Origin: Craterostigma plantagineum | Taxonomy: Eukaryota > Streptophyta > Magnoliopsida > Lamiales > Linderniaceae | Assembly: GCA_027422505.1 (NCBI GenBank) | Contig: JAPQWV010000018.1 | Span: 14,154,001 to 14,218,000 of the forward strand | Length of the DNA stretch: 64,000 nucleotides | Direction of reading: 5' to 3' | Shown here: one piece after another, positions 1-12,379 of the stretch | How the letters are laid out: each line of letters opens with the position of its first letter | Position numbering within the stretch: the first letter of the stretch is position 1 | Program-made: the position numbers and the translations under genes | Notes under the pieces: generated by a model | Databases searched by the model: none | Told to the model about the DNA's origin: nothing | The model's input: the letters and a program-made list of their open reading frames with translations, nothing else

Positions 1-1308
1 TAATTAAAGATCAGGCCCTATTAGTACGTTTGATTTTGGTTTCAGTCCCTATTGCAGTGGACTTTAGTATTAAGGACCTGCTTTTCGTAAAACTAAGCTG
101 TCAGGCCCTAAAATGACGCAAAAAAACATATTTAACCTTGACATATGCCAAAATTACGCTGTATACCTAAATAATCCGTTGCAATCAATTATAACAGTTC
201 GGCGCTGAAAAAGAACACTTCCTTTCACTTGGATAACAACAGTCTTGTACTGAGTACCAAATTTCGTCTATTTAGTAACAAATAACGTCGCAGAAGTAAC
301 ACAATATTCAAAAATAATACCGCTTCCTGCAACATCATTTGTTAATGTGTTACTGCAGGAATATGTATTATTTTTGAATGATGTGGTACTTCTGCGACTT
401 CGTTTGTTACTAAATTGACGTCATATGATACTCAATACTAGACTATTGTTATCCAAATGAAAGGAAGTGTTTTTTCAGCGCAAAACTGTTATAATTGTTC
501 TTCAACCCTCCACCTGACCATCTCCCTTATTTTCCTAGACAGAAAATTCACCATTATAGGGAGCAATTGCTCGATCAGTGGGAAAAATAGGGTTCGATAG
601 TCCGATGTAATAAATATGTCTGTTAATAACATTTTACTGTCGATAAGTAACGTCTTATGACGTTAAAATAACACTTGCGGTTTTTACGCTAACAAATCAG
701 TATAATTGTGTAACAGTTATAAGTGTTCTTGAACCCTCCACCCGACCATCTCCCCCCTGTTTCCCTAGACAGAAAATTCATCATTATAGGGAGCAATGCT
801 CCTATAATGGGTTACCAATTTTGAATCTCGAAACGTGTAATAAGATCGAAACGCTAATGATTCGATCTTTTATAGGAGAACGCTAATGATCGTCGCTTCG
901 AGTTTAGGGTTTACGGTTTTGAGGTTTATGGTGTAATACCGCATGATGGAAGACAAAACAAGGTGTTAACAATCGACTGTGCTCGATCTGTGTGAAAAAT
1001 GGGGTTCGATAGTTCGATGTAATAAATATGTCTGTTAATAACATTTTACTGTCGATAAGTAACATTTTATAACGTTATAGTAACACTTGCAGTTGCTTCG
1101 GTAACAAATCAGTATAACTGTGTAACATAAAACTGACGTCAAATACCATTCAGAAATCACTTTTATTAAGGGTAATTTCGTCAAATCACAGTTTTTGGTC
1201 CTTTTCACTTAATTATTCAAAAAATAGGTCCTTTAAACTAAAGAAAATCCTGATAGGGCCTGATTCCTAATTTTAAAATATACTAGGGCCCGACACAAAA
1301 TTTGCCCT
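1..1308. mobile_element. Mutator-like fold-back element, copy I (left end cut by window)
   Basis: The segment is homologous, in inverted orientation, to 16617-18079. Both share the blocks containing ATCAGTATAATTGTGTAAC and ACGTCTTATGACGTTA. The right end (about 1250-1308) reads, on the minus strand, as AGGGCAAATTTTGTGTCGGG, matching the left end of the other copy. No transposase ORF is present, so it is non-autonomous. The Mutator-like label is an inference from the long degenerate termini; no clean target duplication can be read because the left end is at the window edge. Confidence 0.6.
185..495. repeat. Large imperfect inverted repeat (hairpin) inside copy I
   Basis: The left arm runs from GCGCTGAAAAAGAACACTTCC through GTCGCAGAAGTAACAC to AATAATACCGCTTCCTGCA. 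The right arm returns the same words in reverse complement: TGCAGGAATATG, GTACTTCTGCGAC, GGAAGTGTTTTTTCAGCGC. The loop is near 335-345. Copy II has the equivalent hairpin at about 17600-17880. Confidence 0.8.
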
Positions 1309-1697
1309 TTTTTTTATACATGATTTCAGTGATCAACACTCCCAACACGCCAACAGTATTATTGCAATTGGACTTATTCTTCAGAACTTTGCGCTCTTCA
1401 TTTTTGACTTTGAACTACATTGTAATAATAATAATAAAGATTGTATGTAGTAAGCACATCACCATTCTTACAATTCACCGAATAAGTCAAAAAATTAATG
1501 TAGACGTAAACAATTTCAAACTATAAAGAGAATTAACTCTAAGCTGCCGGGGAAGATAAAGTCTATCCCTCCATGTCTGACCTAATTCGTTCCGTCGTTT
1601 GACTAGAAAACATATTAAAATTAATAATTTTTTCAATAATCTAAATTGGCTGCCATGCACATTTGAATAAAGTCTTCTCCACATATAAATGAGTGGA

Positions 1698-1743
<46 letters not shown>

Positions 1744-1778
1744 TCTTTACACTTTAGTGTACACACAATATACATCTC
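1309..1778. other. Intergenic, includes (AT)n microsatellite 1699-1740
   Basis: No convincing gene. A roughly 40-bp AT dinucleotide run ends 38 bp before the start codon at 1779 and could supply TATA-like sequence for that gene; this is an inference. Short ORFs here show no recognisable features. Confidence 0.6.
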
Positions 1779-2039
1779 ATGGCCAAGAGAGTATCTTCCA
1801 TGCTTATGTTTATTTCAATTGTAGTAATGGCTTCAATGGGTGAGAGCGCAAGAATTAATTATATGAAGATGGATTATAATTATAATTATGATTATAATTA
1901 TAAATTTCTATTTTTACTACAAAATCGGCTGCCGAGAGGAATTGTGCCGCCTTCAGGTCCATCGCCATGCCATAACAGATTGGGTCCGAACGGTGTAAAC
2001 AAGAAGATCTTGTACGATGATGATCCTATGTGCCCTTAA
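1779..2039 (+). CDS. IDA-like (INFLORESCENCE DEFICIENT IN ABSCISSION-like) secreted peptide precursor
   Basis: An intact 86-residue ORF. Residues 1-23 form a signal peptide (basic start MAKR, hydrophobic core LMFISIVVMA, small residues before ESA). A variable Tyr/Asn-rich stretch follows (alternating NYNYDYNYNY, about residues 33-41), then a conserved C-terminal block at about residues 50-62 with LPRGIVPPSGPSPCHN. Known IDA/IDL peptides carry a PPSxPSxxHN core preceded by LPKG, are released from the precursor, and bind HAESA-type receptor kinases at the cell surface to control cell separation and defence; I infer that role here. Length and single-exon structure fit the family. The Pro-Cys before HN replaces the Lys/Met-Arg of classical IDA. 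Unlike many IDLs, about 24 residues follow the motif, ending in MCP. A poly(A)-like AATAAAAT lies at about 2051. The ATG is the first in frame after the AT-rich promoter. A PIP-type peptide is the alternative. Confidence 0.72.
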   Translation: MAKRVSSMLMFISIVVMASMGESARINYMKMDYNYNYDYNYKFLFLLQNRLPRGIVPPSGPSPCHNRLGPNGVNKKILYDDDPMCP

Positions 2040-2380
2040 ATTGTTTGTGTAATAAAATTGAGGGTGTTATATTCATTGGGGTTAACAAGTTTTTCTAATT
2101 ATGTATGTAGTATTAGTTCATTTATTCACAGGAAAAAAAGAAGAGAAAATCTATGGAGATTATAGGACGACGACGGTAATAGTTTGTTTTGTGATTTTGT
2201 AGTTATATCATGCTTGTACAGATATAATGAGATCGATCAATCTTAATCTATATTCCGTAATGTTACGTTACTGTGTTTCAATTCTCATTCATTTTTTTTA
2301 TATAGTTTAAAATTTAATTTAGAAAAATGCGACATTGATATAATGGAATCTCATAAACTTAGCGCCTTATCTGCCTTGAA
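2040..2380. other. Intergenic, 3' flank of the IDA-like gene
   Basis: AT-rich sequence that includes the probable 3' UTR and poly(A) region of the upstream gene. No other gene or element end is visible before the hAT target duplication at 2381. Confidence 0.5.
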
Positions 2381-2388
2381 CTGAGACC

Positions 2389-3049
2389 TAGGGGTGGTTC
2401 GGTACGGTATACCGTACCAAACCTGTGATACCGTATACCGTACCGAAATTTCGGTATCCAAAAAAATCATACCAATACCATACCAAAATTTCGGTATACC
2501 TTAAATTTCGATACGGTATCATACCGAAATTTCGGTATGGTATCGGTATCATACCTTCTATACCATTCATACAGAGGGTTTTTTACCATGCATGTCTCGT
2601 GACTCGTTAATTCGTTGTTTTGGAATTTTTAATCAATTCAAACTCCTTAGGCCCCAATAAGATAGATTATTAATACCAAAATTTTCAAAATACAAAGATT
2701 TTTTAACCTTTAATAATTTACATATTTTAGCTAGTCTCCTTAGTAAGACAAAAAACTTTACATAACCACAAAATACAACTTTATATACAGATTAATTAGA
2801 ACGCATCGGCTATATTTAAAAAATTAGTGAAGATTAACAAAAAGTAATTGCATTGCATCTTCACGCTTTCAGAAATCATGAAAAAAAACACTAAAAAGGC
2901 AAAAATTAAACGTTACTTGAGTTACATAAGTAAAATATGATGGACCTAATATTAGAAAGTTGTGTATAAGTTAATAATTTATGGGCTAAATAAGTTTATG
3001 AAGATCCTTATTTTTCATTTTATATTTTTTGAAATAATATAATATATAG

Positions 3050-3085
<36 letters not shown>

Positions 3086-3286
3086 TGAAAATTTTAGAAT
3101 TTCGGTATTCGGTATAATCGGTATACCTAATTTTAAAAACTTTCATACCATTACCGTACCGAAAATTTTCGGTTCGGTATCATACCTTACCAAAAACTTC
3201 GGTATACCAAAATTTTCGATATTTTCGATACGATTCGATACGATAAGGACGGTATTTCGATATTTCGGTATTTTTCCCCAGCCCTG
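2389..3286. mobile_element. Non-autonomous hAT-type MITE (898 bp)
   Basis: It is flanked by a perfect 8-bp direct repeat, CTGAGACC, at 2381-2388 and 3287-3294. Ends are TAGGGGTGGTT on the left and, reading inward from the right, CAGGGCTGGGG. An 8-bp duplication and a YAGGG(T/C)TGG terminus are typical of plant hAT elements. The terminal 150-200 bp at each end are built of the words GGTATACCGTACCG and ACCGAAATTTCGGTAT repeated in both orientations. A TG/TA microsatellite lies at about 3046-3086. No transposase is encoded. Confidence 0.88.
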
Positions 3287-3294
3287 CTGAGACC

Positions 3295-4085
3295 CAATGC
3301 CCAATGAATATGTATATATATATATATACATATTCATATATATATATATATATTATGTACTGTATTGATTTGATTCTAACAATTTTTATGATGTATGAAA
3401 AAATCGATTTAATTTTCCTGATGCTTAAAACGGTTTGGTGAGGATCGAGTTAGCTACAATGTGCTTTACAATTGGATAATATGACAGCTCATATAATATA
3501 CTGTGCTCATGTTTTATTTGTCAATAAACCCTAGTCGATCAAACTTACGAGGTCAAAAAAATGAATGAATGTTGGAAAATCATTTACAATACTTACTCGC
3601 TTGTTCGCATTTTTTCACAATCTCTTACTTCACTAGTAACAATTGCTAAATTGGAAATTAGACCTAATAACAAGCGATTTGTTTTTTACTAGAGGGCAAG
3701 ACGTATAATAGGAGAATTGCATTGAATTTTTAATATTTGTTGTATTGTCACAGACACGCACACACATATAGCTAGTCGTCATTATGTTATGGGCAAAATA
3801 TAATTAATATATACATATATGGTTTTCAGTAGTCCCTTGGCACTATTTTGTGGTTGGTGGGGTTACCATGGGTTTGGTCAGCAAACGAGTTTTGGGGTAG
3901 TTGGCGTTTTTGGGAACAGCTTTGGTTCCCTACATATAACGAATTTGGTGAAAAGTATTAAGCCTCTTTCAAGATATAAGCCTCTCATCGTAGTCCCATC
4001 ATAGTCACTAAATTCACTTTAATGTTAATTTGATTTTCATTGCCGATTATGATACAACCTTGATAATGTTACGACGATCAGTTAG

Positions 4086-4137
<52 letters not shown>

Positions 4138-4530
4138 TTTTAGCTCAATGACCTCCTCTCCGATTCATTTTAGGTGACTGATCTCCATTTCTGAATAGAC
4201 AATTGTACCCTAACTAACTAAGGAGAAAGTACTATACTACCCTTACTTAAAGGGTAGTTGGGGACGTTAATTACAATTAAATGATACAAGTGTTAAAAAA
4301 CGAAAAAAAGATAAAAAGAAAAAAGTAAGAAAACAACGATGATTCATTCACCATGAGACCCCCTTGTGAAGATTTCAGTATTAGAGCTCTACGAACTCAC
4401 GCAATGGCGTCTGAATTGTAAGTTATTTTACTTCTTCAGTTGTTTTGCACGTTGTCGAGTATGTTTCTCTGTTATTTGGGTGTTTGAGGGTTGTTGATTT
4501 CGTTGGTACTCACACAGCCTAAGAGGTTCA
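3295..4530. other. Intergenic, with AT/AC microsatellites
   Basis: No supported gene. Simple repeats occur at 3309-3352 (AT) and 4085-4134 (AC then AT). The ORF at 3819-4004 has no recognisable motif or signal and is treated as chance. Confidence 0.5.
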
Positions 4531-4535
4531 CACAG

Positions 4536-5478
4536 TGTAACGACCGAACTTCCTAATTATGTATTTTGGCGGATTTTCGCAGCGTGAACAACGGAAAGCC
4601 CATTTAATGAAAACTTCTTAAAACATAACAATATCCAAGTACTGGGTCGAAGCCCAAAAGTCCAAATCCGAAAATATAAACGTTTAACAACACACACTTT
4701 TATTTATTGGGCCGAAGCCCAAGGAGTAAAAATACGAATCATAATTTTAAACACTCCACAGGTCTCGTCTCATGTACTGCGCTGCCCTCAAAAGATTTAT
4801 ATTTCTTTAAAAATCTCCCTTGTTCGGATTTTACATTCTCAGCCCCCAGATTTTTAAAACTTTTCAATCTAGTCTCCAAATTTTTGGAAAAAAAAACTAT
4901 TTTATACGGCTGTTTTGCGACAGTTTAGTATTTCTCAATGATCACAGGGTAAACGACGTCCGATGGACCTGAAATTTTAAACATAGATAAAGAACTTGCA
5001 AATCTTGATTCTGTCCAAATGGATTTTTAATCCGAATTCTAGATCGTGAGATATAAATTTTTTTAACCTCTTGGCCGAAATGGATAAAGAAAACCCTAGA
5101 AAACACTAATCCTCCCCAAGTTTTTGTTCTATCTTCTTAATCACAAGTCCTCTAATTCTATTCTTATGTTTCATAGACCTAAACTTCATAAAGATTAAGG
5201 TATTAAGCTGGCCGAATTTTAGCATGTAAGCATCATCGCGAAAATCATACAAGAAATTCACGTTTAGCACATAAACACGTATAAATTCAAAAGAGATCAT
5301 GCAATCACGAAAAATTCACGGATTCAAAACTTGTTTACGTGTTAGGTGATCTTCACCTACCTTAATCCGTAGAGAGCTACGTAACGGGTTGTGTCGTGTG
5401 ATCCCGACCCGAGAGCTTCGATCCCGAGCTTCCGGGTTTTTTTTCCTCCTTTCCTTCTTTTTCTCTTATTCTTTCTCC

Positions 5479-5529
<51 letters not shown>

Positions 5530-5936
5530 CCTCTCCCCCTTTTCACTTCCCATCACCCTTATTTATTTCTTTTGCCCTCCATATGTATTAGTTGGTGAAT
5601 GGTACTTGTTTATTTCAAGGAGGCCCTACCCTCACATGCATGGAGCAGGAATATTGAGGTTGCCATGTGGGTTCCTTGTCATCATGAAGGAAACTTCCTA
5701 CCACCTCTTGGTCCTTCAATTATTTTCAACCTCCCCCCCTTTTTCAATTTTTTTTTATTTATTTTTTTATTATATATTTGGGCTTTAACTTCTCATTTTC
5801 GGCCCCTTTAAAAATTAGGGCCGAATTGTAAATTCTTGGCCCAATTCAAGAGGAAATTAAATCTTGGTCGAAAATAAAATTTGTTATTTTGAACATTATT
5901 GAAACAACCCCGTATTAAATTTTTACGGGCATTACA
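4536..5936 (-). repeat. 3' LTR of the Ty3/gypsy element
   Basis: 1401 bp, starting TGTAACGACC and ending CGGGCATTACA on the plus strand. It aligns along its whole length with 9720-11214. It contains a (CT)n run at about 5477-5527, of which about 41 bp is uninterrupted. Confidence 0.92.
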
Positions 5937-7908
5937 TTCTTCCCCCCTTATAAGAATTTCGTCCCCGAAATTACAGTACGGAAAATAACTCGGGATATCT
6001 CTTTCCCAAGTGGCTTCTTCTAGTACTTGGTTCCGCCACAAGACCTTCACGAGAGGAATGTTTCCATTCCGAAGGCGTTTCACCTCATACATCAAGATTT
6101 CCTCCGGCGTTTCTCCGTAGCTCAAGTCCGGCTTCAATTGTTGATATATCGACTCGCCCTGCACCACATGGCTCAGATCCGGAATGTACTTCCGTAACAT
6201 GGATACGTGAAAGACATCATGGACCTGAGCGAGTAATGTAGGAAATTCGAGTTGTTACGCCACCTCTCCAACTCTTTTCAAGATTGGGAATGGTCCGATA
6301 TATCTCAGACTAAGTTTCCCTTTCTTCCCAAAACGCTTCACACCTTTCATCGGCGATATCTTTAAAAAGACCTGGTCGCCTTCTTCAAACTCCAATGGCC
6401 TCCGTCTCGTATCAGCGTAACTTTTCTGTCCAGGCCGTTTGCATCCTCTCCCGAATCTTTTCAACAGCTTCGGTCATTTCATGTACCATCTCAGGACCTA
6501 ACAACGCCTTCTCGCCTATTTTATCCCAGCTAATTGAGGACCGACATTTCCGTCCGTACAAGGCTTCGTACGGTGCCATCCCAATTGTGGCTTGGTAGCT
6601 GTTGTTGTATGAAAATTCAATCAACGGAAGGTATTTGCTCCAGCTCCCTCGGAAATCCAGAACGCATGCTCGCAACATATCTTCGAGCGTCTGAATTGTT
6701 CTCTTCGATTGCCCGTCTGTCTGCGGGTGATAAGCCGTGCTGAAAGACAATTTGGTTCCCATGACTTTCTGTAAACTCACCCAAATTTGAGACAGAAATC
6801 TCGAATCCCGATCCGAGACAACCGAAATTGGAATCCCATGGAGTCTTACGATTTCCTGTATGTACAGCTCAGCGTACTTCCCCATGGAGTATGTTTGATT
6901 AATTGGCAGGAAATGGACCGATTTCGTCAATCTATCCACGATCACCCAGATTGCATCGTGGCCCTTCATTGTCTTCGGTAATCCAACGACGAAGTCCATC
7001 GTGATATGGCCCCACTTCCACTCGGGTGTCGTCAAAAGTTGCAACGTTCCCGCCGGTCTTTGATCCTCTGCTTTGATTTGCTGGCACGTCAAACATCGTT
7101 GCACGAAAGCAGCCACATCTTTCTTCATTCCCGGCCACCAATAATTTATTCGTAAGTCCCGATACATTTTTGTTTCACTGGGATGTATCATTAGGTTGTT
7201 GTATGTGCCTCTGTCATTATAATTCAATGGATCTCTTCATCGATTGGTACATATAAGCGACCTCGGAATTGTAAGCTTCCGTCGTCTCGGAATCCGAACG
7301 CCGATTGAACACCTTCATCTTGTTCCGCTCGGATCTTCAACTCGGATCTTCAAATATAATCCTTCCTCTTTTTGTGCCTCGAGAATTCGGTTTAACGACG
7401 TCGGCTTTAAGGTCAACGCTGCCAGTCTCGTTTCGGTCTCCCCTAAGTTGATCACTTCAACTCCGAGTTGGCACAATTCCGCGTTTACCGATTTATGGCT
7501 CAGAGCATCTGCAACTACGCTCGCCTTCCCTGGGTGATAATTAATCACGTTGTCGTAGTCCTTCACCAACTTGAGCCATCGTCTTTGCCTCATGTTTAAC
7601 TCCTTCTGCGTGAAGAAGTACTTTAGGCTTTTATGATCGATAAAGATCTTGCATCGTTCTCCGTATAAATAGTGTCGCCAGATTTTAGGGCAAACACCAT
7701 GTCTGCGAGTTCCAAATCATGCGTGGAGTAATTCGTCTCGTATGGTTTCAGCTGTCTGGAGGCATACGCAATTACCTTCCCGCTTTGCATTCAACCCGTA
7801 CCCCAAGCCATTTTTGGAAGCATAAGTGTATACCGAAAATCCTTCGGTACCAGAGGGAATTGCAAGAACATGAGCTGTTGTCAATCGTTTCTTCAACTCC
7901 TGAAAATT
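5808..7908 (-). pseudogene. Ty3/gypsy pol remnant: RNase H, integrase, chromodomain
   Basis: In minus-strand order: the RNase H domain (about 7908-7315) with [15 protein letters not shown] and [20 protein letters not shown]; the integrase (7227-6412) with zinc-binding CLTCQQIK and core motifs TMDFVVGLP and SDRDSRF; then a linker (6464-6255) and a chromodomain (6200-5960) with EVKRLRNGNIPLVKVLWRNQ. Four frames or segments would be needed to read through, so it is broken. The first RNase H catalytic Asp is Tyr (VYTYASKNG where TDASKNG is usual), and the integrase catalytic Glu is Lys (GQSKRTIQ where GQSERTIQ is usual). The chromodomain frame runs past the polypurine tract into the 3' LTR to a stop at 5808. 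RT and everything upstream are missing. Confidence 0.88.
5937..5949 (-). other. Polypurine tract of the Ty3/gypsy element
   Basis: The minus strand reads AAGGGGGGAAGAA directly against the TG of the 3' LTR, the expected place and composition for the plus-strand primer. Confidence 0.8.
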
Positions 7909-8748
7909 GAAGAAACTAAGTTGAGAAGATCACGAAGAGCAGCTGCCATTGGATCTAAGATGGCGCGCGGTCTAATGGCCAGGATTTTAAGGCTGAAGAT
8001 TTAATTCTGTTCTTAAGATATCGCGCGAAGAGATCATCGGTTGAGATGCTTAGGAAGTGAATGAAGCGGATGGTGAATCGTGAGCGTTAGATGAAAGATC
8101 GGCCGGATGATAGTGAAGGTGCTATTTTACTTATAGAGTCGCTTTCGATTCTTGCTCTAACATGCGGAAATGTAAGATCACGTGGCGCCTTGTGGAGTGT
8201 TTGATCGAATAAAATGTAAGGTGAAGATAGATCGCGACCTCTCACTTAAAACATGATTTCTGGTTTGTCAAATTTCCCAGTTCACTTTCTCGAGCGTGTA
8301 ACTCCTTTTAGAGTGAGAATCACCGTGAGGTGAAAACACAGGAGTTATAGAAGGGATAAAGATCTGTAACTTTTGTGTTGTGATCAATAAGAAAGGAAGC
8401 TCGGTTGATCCGTGGACATAGGCTGAAGTTCAGCCCTGTTTGTACTTTAGCTCGCCGTTCTTTTTATTGATGCAACAGCGTAATCTAGACTGTGCATGTA
8501 ATTACGGCATTGATTTAAACGTGAGACAGTTTCTTTGTCATAATGGACATCAACATCTTTCTTCGAGATTTTGGTTTGGATTTTTGTGATGAAAGTCCAA
8601 TGTGATTTTCTTCCTGCGCGTGATCTCTCAGATCGAGATTACGACGTTCGAAGAAAAATCTCATCTCGGAATTTATGAAGCTTATCTCAATACGGCGTTC
8701 GAAGAAAACTCGAAATTAACGTTGCTTATCCTTCGCTTCACTCACGCC

Positions 8749-8756
8749 TATAAATA
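8749..8756 (+). promoter_or_regulatory. TATA box of the cargo transcription unit
   Basis: TATAAATA lies 55 bp before the ATG at 8811. With a start about 30 bp downstream, the 5' leader would be about 30 nt, a normal short plant leader. The upstream direct repeats could be activator sites; that is inference. Confidence 0.5.
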
Positions 8757-8810
8757 GGTACTTGATGCACGCTATTTGCACCACAACACAATTCTCTCAT
8801 AATCTTCGCA

Positions 8811-8978
8811 ATGTATAATCTTGGAGGAAATGCGGATCGTGAGGATGTTCCTCAGGAACCTTTTTGGAGGGAAAATCTCGAAAAGCTTAAATTTGAGTTA
8901 TTCCTTCTTTTGGGATTACTCTTCGCTGCAATCGCCATTTTTGTGATGTGGTTTGCCACTCGCTGCACTTGCGTTTAA
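8811..8978 (+). CDS. Small single-pass membrane protein, unrecognised
   Basis: A 55-residue ORF from ATG 8811 to TAA 8976-8978. Residues 1-29 are polar and acidic-basic (NADREDVPQE, then WRENLEKLKFE). Residues 30-49 are a strong hydrophobic helix beginning LFLLLGLLFAAIAIF. The tail is short and Cys-containing (ATRCTCV). It would be a type-I or tail-anchored membrane protein. It lies on the strand opposite the host retrotransposon, with its own TATA box. Small membrane proteins of this shape occur in plants, in antisense ORFs of some plant retrotransposons and in small plant viruses; I cannot tell which applies. A second ORF of 37 codons starts at 8997, but I see nothing to support it. Confidence 0.4.
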   Translation: MYNLGGNADREDVPQEPFWRENLEKLKFELFLLLGLLFAAIAIFVMWFATRCTCV

Positions 8979-9704
8979 TTTGTGAAAGGTTAAGTCATGG
9001 GAAGCCGCGTCTTGTTCGGGCATACTGGAAGAAGATGCCGGCAGAACGTCCCGAACGTCGTCGATGTTTTATCTTCTAAGTTTTTTTTATGTATTCGAGT
9101 TGTAATATGATTTTCAGTTATGTAATCGTTATGCATCTACTCTATCATGTTTTCTCTACGTCCTCGTCTCAATTCCTAAATTTTTACAATTAACACATGT
9201 TTCTCTACGTCCTCGTCTCATTTACAAAGTTGTATACAAGCCCCAAATTTTAAAAATTTAATATTGTTCGACCCTCTTTTATTTCGTCGTTTATTTATTT
9301 TTTTTAACTTCACGAATTTCAGCTTGTCCGATTCGGTCAAGCCCAAATTGACAAAGCCCAAATTTCAAAAGACCCAAAATTTAAATTTCGCCGAATTTCC
9401 TAATTGGCCCGAATTTTCTCCCGAATTTCAAAGGAACCCCAAATTCAATCAAAGGTCCGAATTTTGATCATTCTCTTCCTACCTTAATTCAACCGAAACT
9501 CTACCAATCTAAGTGTAAAAGTACGAAATCTTTAGTTTTTGAACACATCAAGGAACACATAAAAAATCACACAAATATTCACGTAAATCATATATATCAG
9601 AATATCGTAAATCACATAATTGCGTATTAAACTTACAGGCGTAGGCTGATCCTCCAGGCTTTTGAGCGGCAGTACATGGACAGTCTACAGAACCTATAAC
9701 CTAA

Positions 9705-9717
9705 CGCTCTGATACCA
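9705..9717 (-). other. Primer-binding site (initiator tRNA-Met)
   Basis: The minus strand reads TGGTATCAGAGCG two bases inside the 5' LTR, matching the 3' end complement of plant initiator tRNA-Met. It fixes the element's orientation as minus. Confidence 0.92.
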
Positions 9718-9719
9718 CC

Positions 9720-11214
<1,495 letters not shown>

Positions 11215-11219
11215 CACAG

Positions 11220-11758
11220 TCTGTCATTAAAAGTTGATTTGTAACCCGTTGATGAAGGCTGCGTTTGAGATACGGTTTCAGAGTTTAAATCGTTAAAAGA
11301 AAGGATTCTCAGATATTAGTTCGAATGGAAGAGAAAAGGTTCTCAGAGTTAGACGGGTTCTCCGATTTGAGCTCATGTCTGAGGACCCGTCTATGATCTG
11401 AGAACCCGTTAATGGTCTGATAACCACCTTCATAATATGATGGATTCCCAGATTTTTATGGGTCCTCAGATCGGCGACCACTTCTGAGGACCCGTATAAA
11501 GTCTGAGAATCCAACACACACAATTTGAAAACAACAGTTTAAAACCTTTACTCGACTAAATATGATTTTCTTTTGAATTTATGTAGGTTTTGTTGAAACC
11601 ACAACTTTATCAGGATGATGACTTCGACTATAAAGTCGTCTTACGTGAAGATCTGTGAGCGTATAATCAATTTCCTGAACCAAGCCGAGCTTAGGAAAAT
11701 ACTGGCATCATAATTTGGCCACGTAATCTGTGCTGGGGCCTGGGCCACGAGTCAAGAA
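11220..11758. other. Intergenic with degenerate short repeats
   Basis: Between about 11303 and 11515 the words TCTGAGAACCCGT and GAGGACCCGT recur in both orientations about ten times, a decayed short-period repeat. 11570-11700 has a short stretch reading DDDFDYKVVLRED after a TATGTAG splice-like site, possibly a decayed exon. No gene is called. Confidence 0.45.
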
Positions 11759-12371
11759 GAAACCAGTGAAAACCCTAACTAAGCACTCAGATAAAACAAA
11801 TGGTCTAAATATTAATTTATTATTGAATTTCCGTATAAAAATTATAACAATCCATTTAAAAGTAGAAACCATTGCAAACCCTAATTAAATTATTACTTAA
11901 AATTTTTTCTTGGACAAAACGTACTCAGATAGAATAATGGGTCTCAATATTATTTATGATTGAATTTCCATATAAAAATTATAATAATCTAATCCATTAA
12001 AAGTAGAAACCAGTGAAAACCCTGACTAAACATTTAGATAAAACAAAGGGTCTCAATATATAATTTATTATTGAATTTCCGTATAAAAATTATAGTAATC
12101 CATTTAAAAGTAAAACCAGTGAAAAGTCTAATTAAATTATTACATAGAAATTTTTTTCGTAGACAAAAAGTACTTAGATAGAACAAAGGGTCTCAATATT
12201 AGTTTATGATTAAATTTCGGTATAAAAATTGTAATAATTCATTTAAAATTAGAAACCAGTGAAAACCCTAACTTAGCACTCAAATAAAACAAAGAGTCTC
12301 AATATTAATTTATTATTGAATTTTCATATAAAAATTATAATAATTTATTTAAAAGTAGAACCAGTGAAAAC
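11759..12371. repeat. Alternating tandem repeat, about 106-bp and 141-bp units
   Basis: The phrase GAAACCAGTGAAAACCCTAA recurs at 11759, 11865, 12006, 12112, 12252 and 12358. Spacings are 106, 141, 106, 140 and 106 bp. The long unit contains an extra block (AAATTATTACWWARAATTTTTT...GACAAAA). The true repeat is therefore a composite of about 247 bp present 2.5 times. Shared body words are GTATAAAAATTATA and GGTCTCAATATTA. Confidence 0.85.
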
Positions 12372-12379
12372 CTTGTTGA

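Larger units (their letters stand above)
7909..9240 (+). other. Foreign cargo segment replacing gag-RT inside the Ty3/gypsy element
   Basis: Homology to pol stops at about 7908 and leader-like sequence (repeated GCCCAAATTT words) resumes at about 9240. The sequence between is more GC-balanced and contains a plus-strand TATA box, a 55-residue ORF and AT-rich 3' sequence. Two direct repeats ACGTTCGAAGAAAA lie upstream of the TATA box (about 8651 and 8694), and a 24-bp direct repeat starting CATGTTTCTCTACGTCCTCG begins at about 9147 and 9196. No ORF longer than 60 codons from an ATG exists here on either strand. I do not recognise the source. Confidence 0.55.

Noticed and set aside
185..495. microRNA precursor
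   Set aside because: The hairpin is long, AT-rich and repeated in a transposon; arms of this size suit siRNA-type processing, and nothing marks a discrete miRNA duplex.
6395..6981. Plus-strand ORFs over the gypsy integrase
   Set aside because: Antisense shadows of the integrase frame, which shows clear integrase motifs.
11759..12371. CRISPR-like repeat-spacer array
   Set aside because: The spacing is alternating and the intervening sequence is itself repeated. The unit length and plant context fit satellite DNA, not CRISPR.
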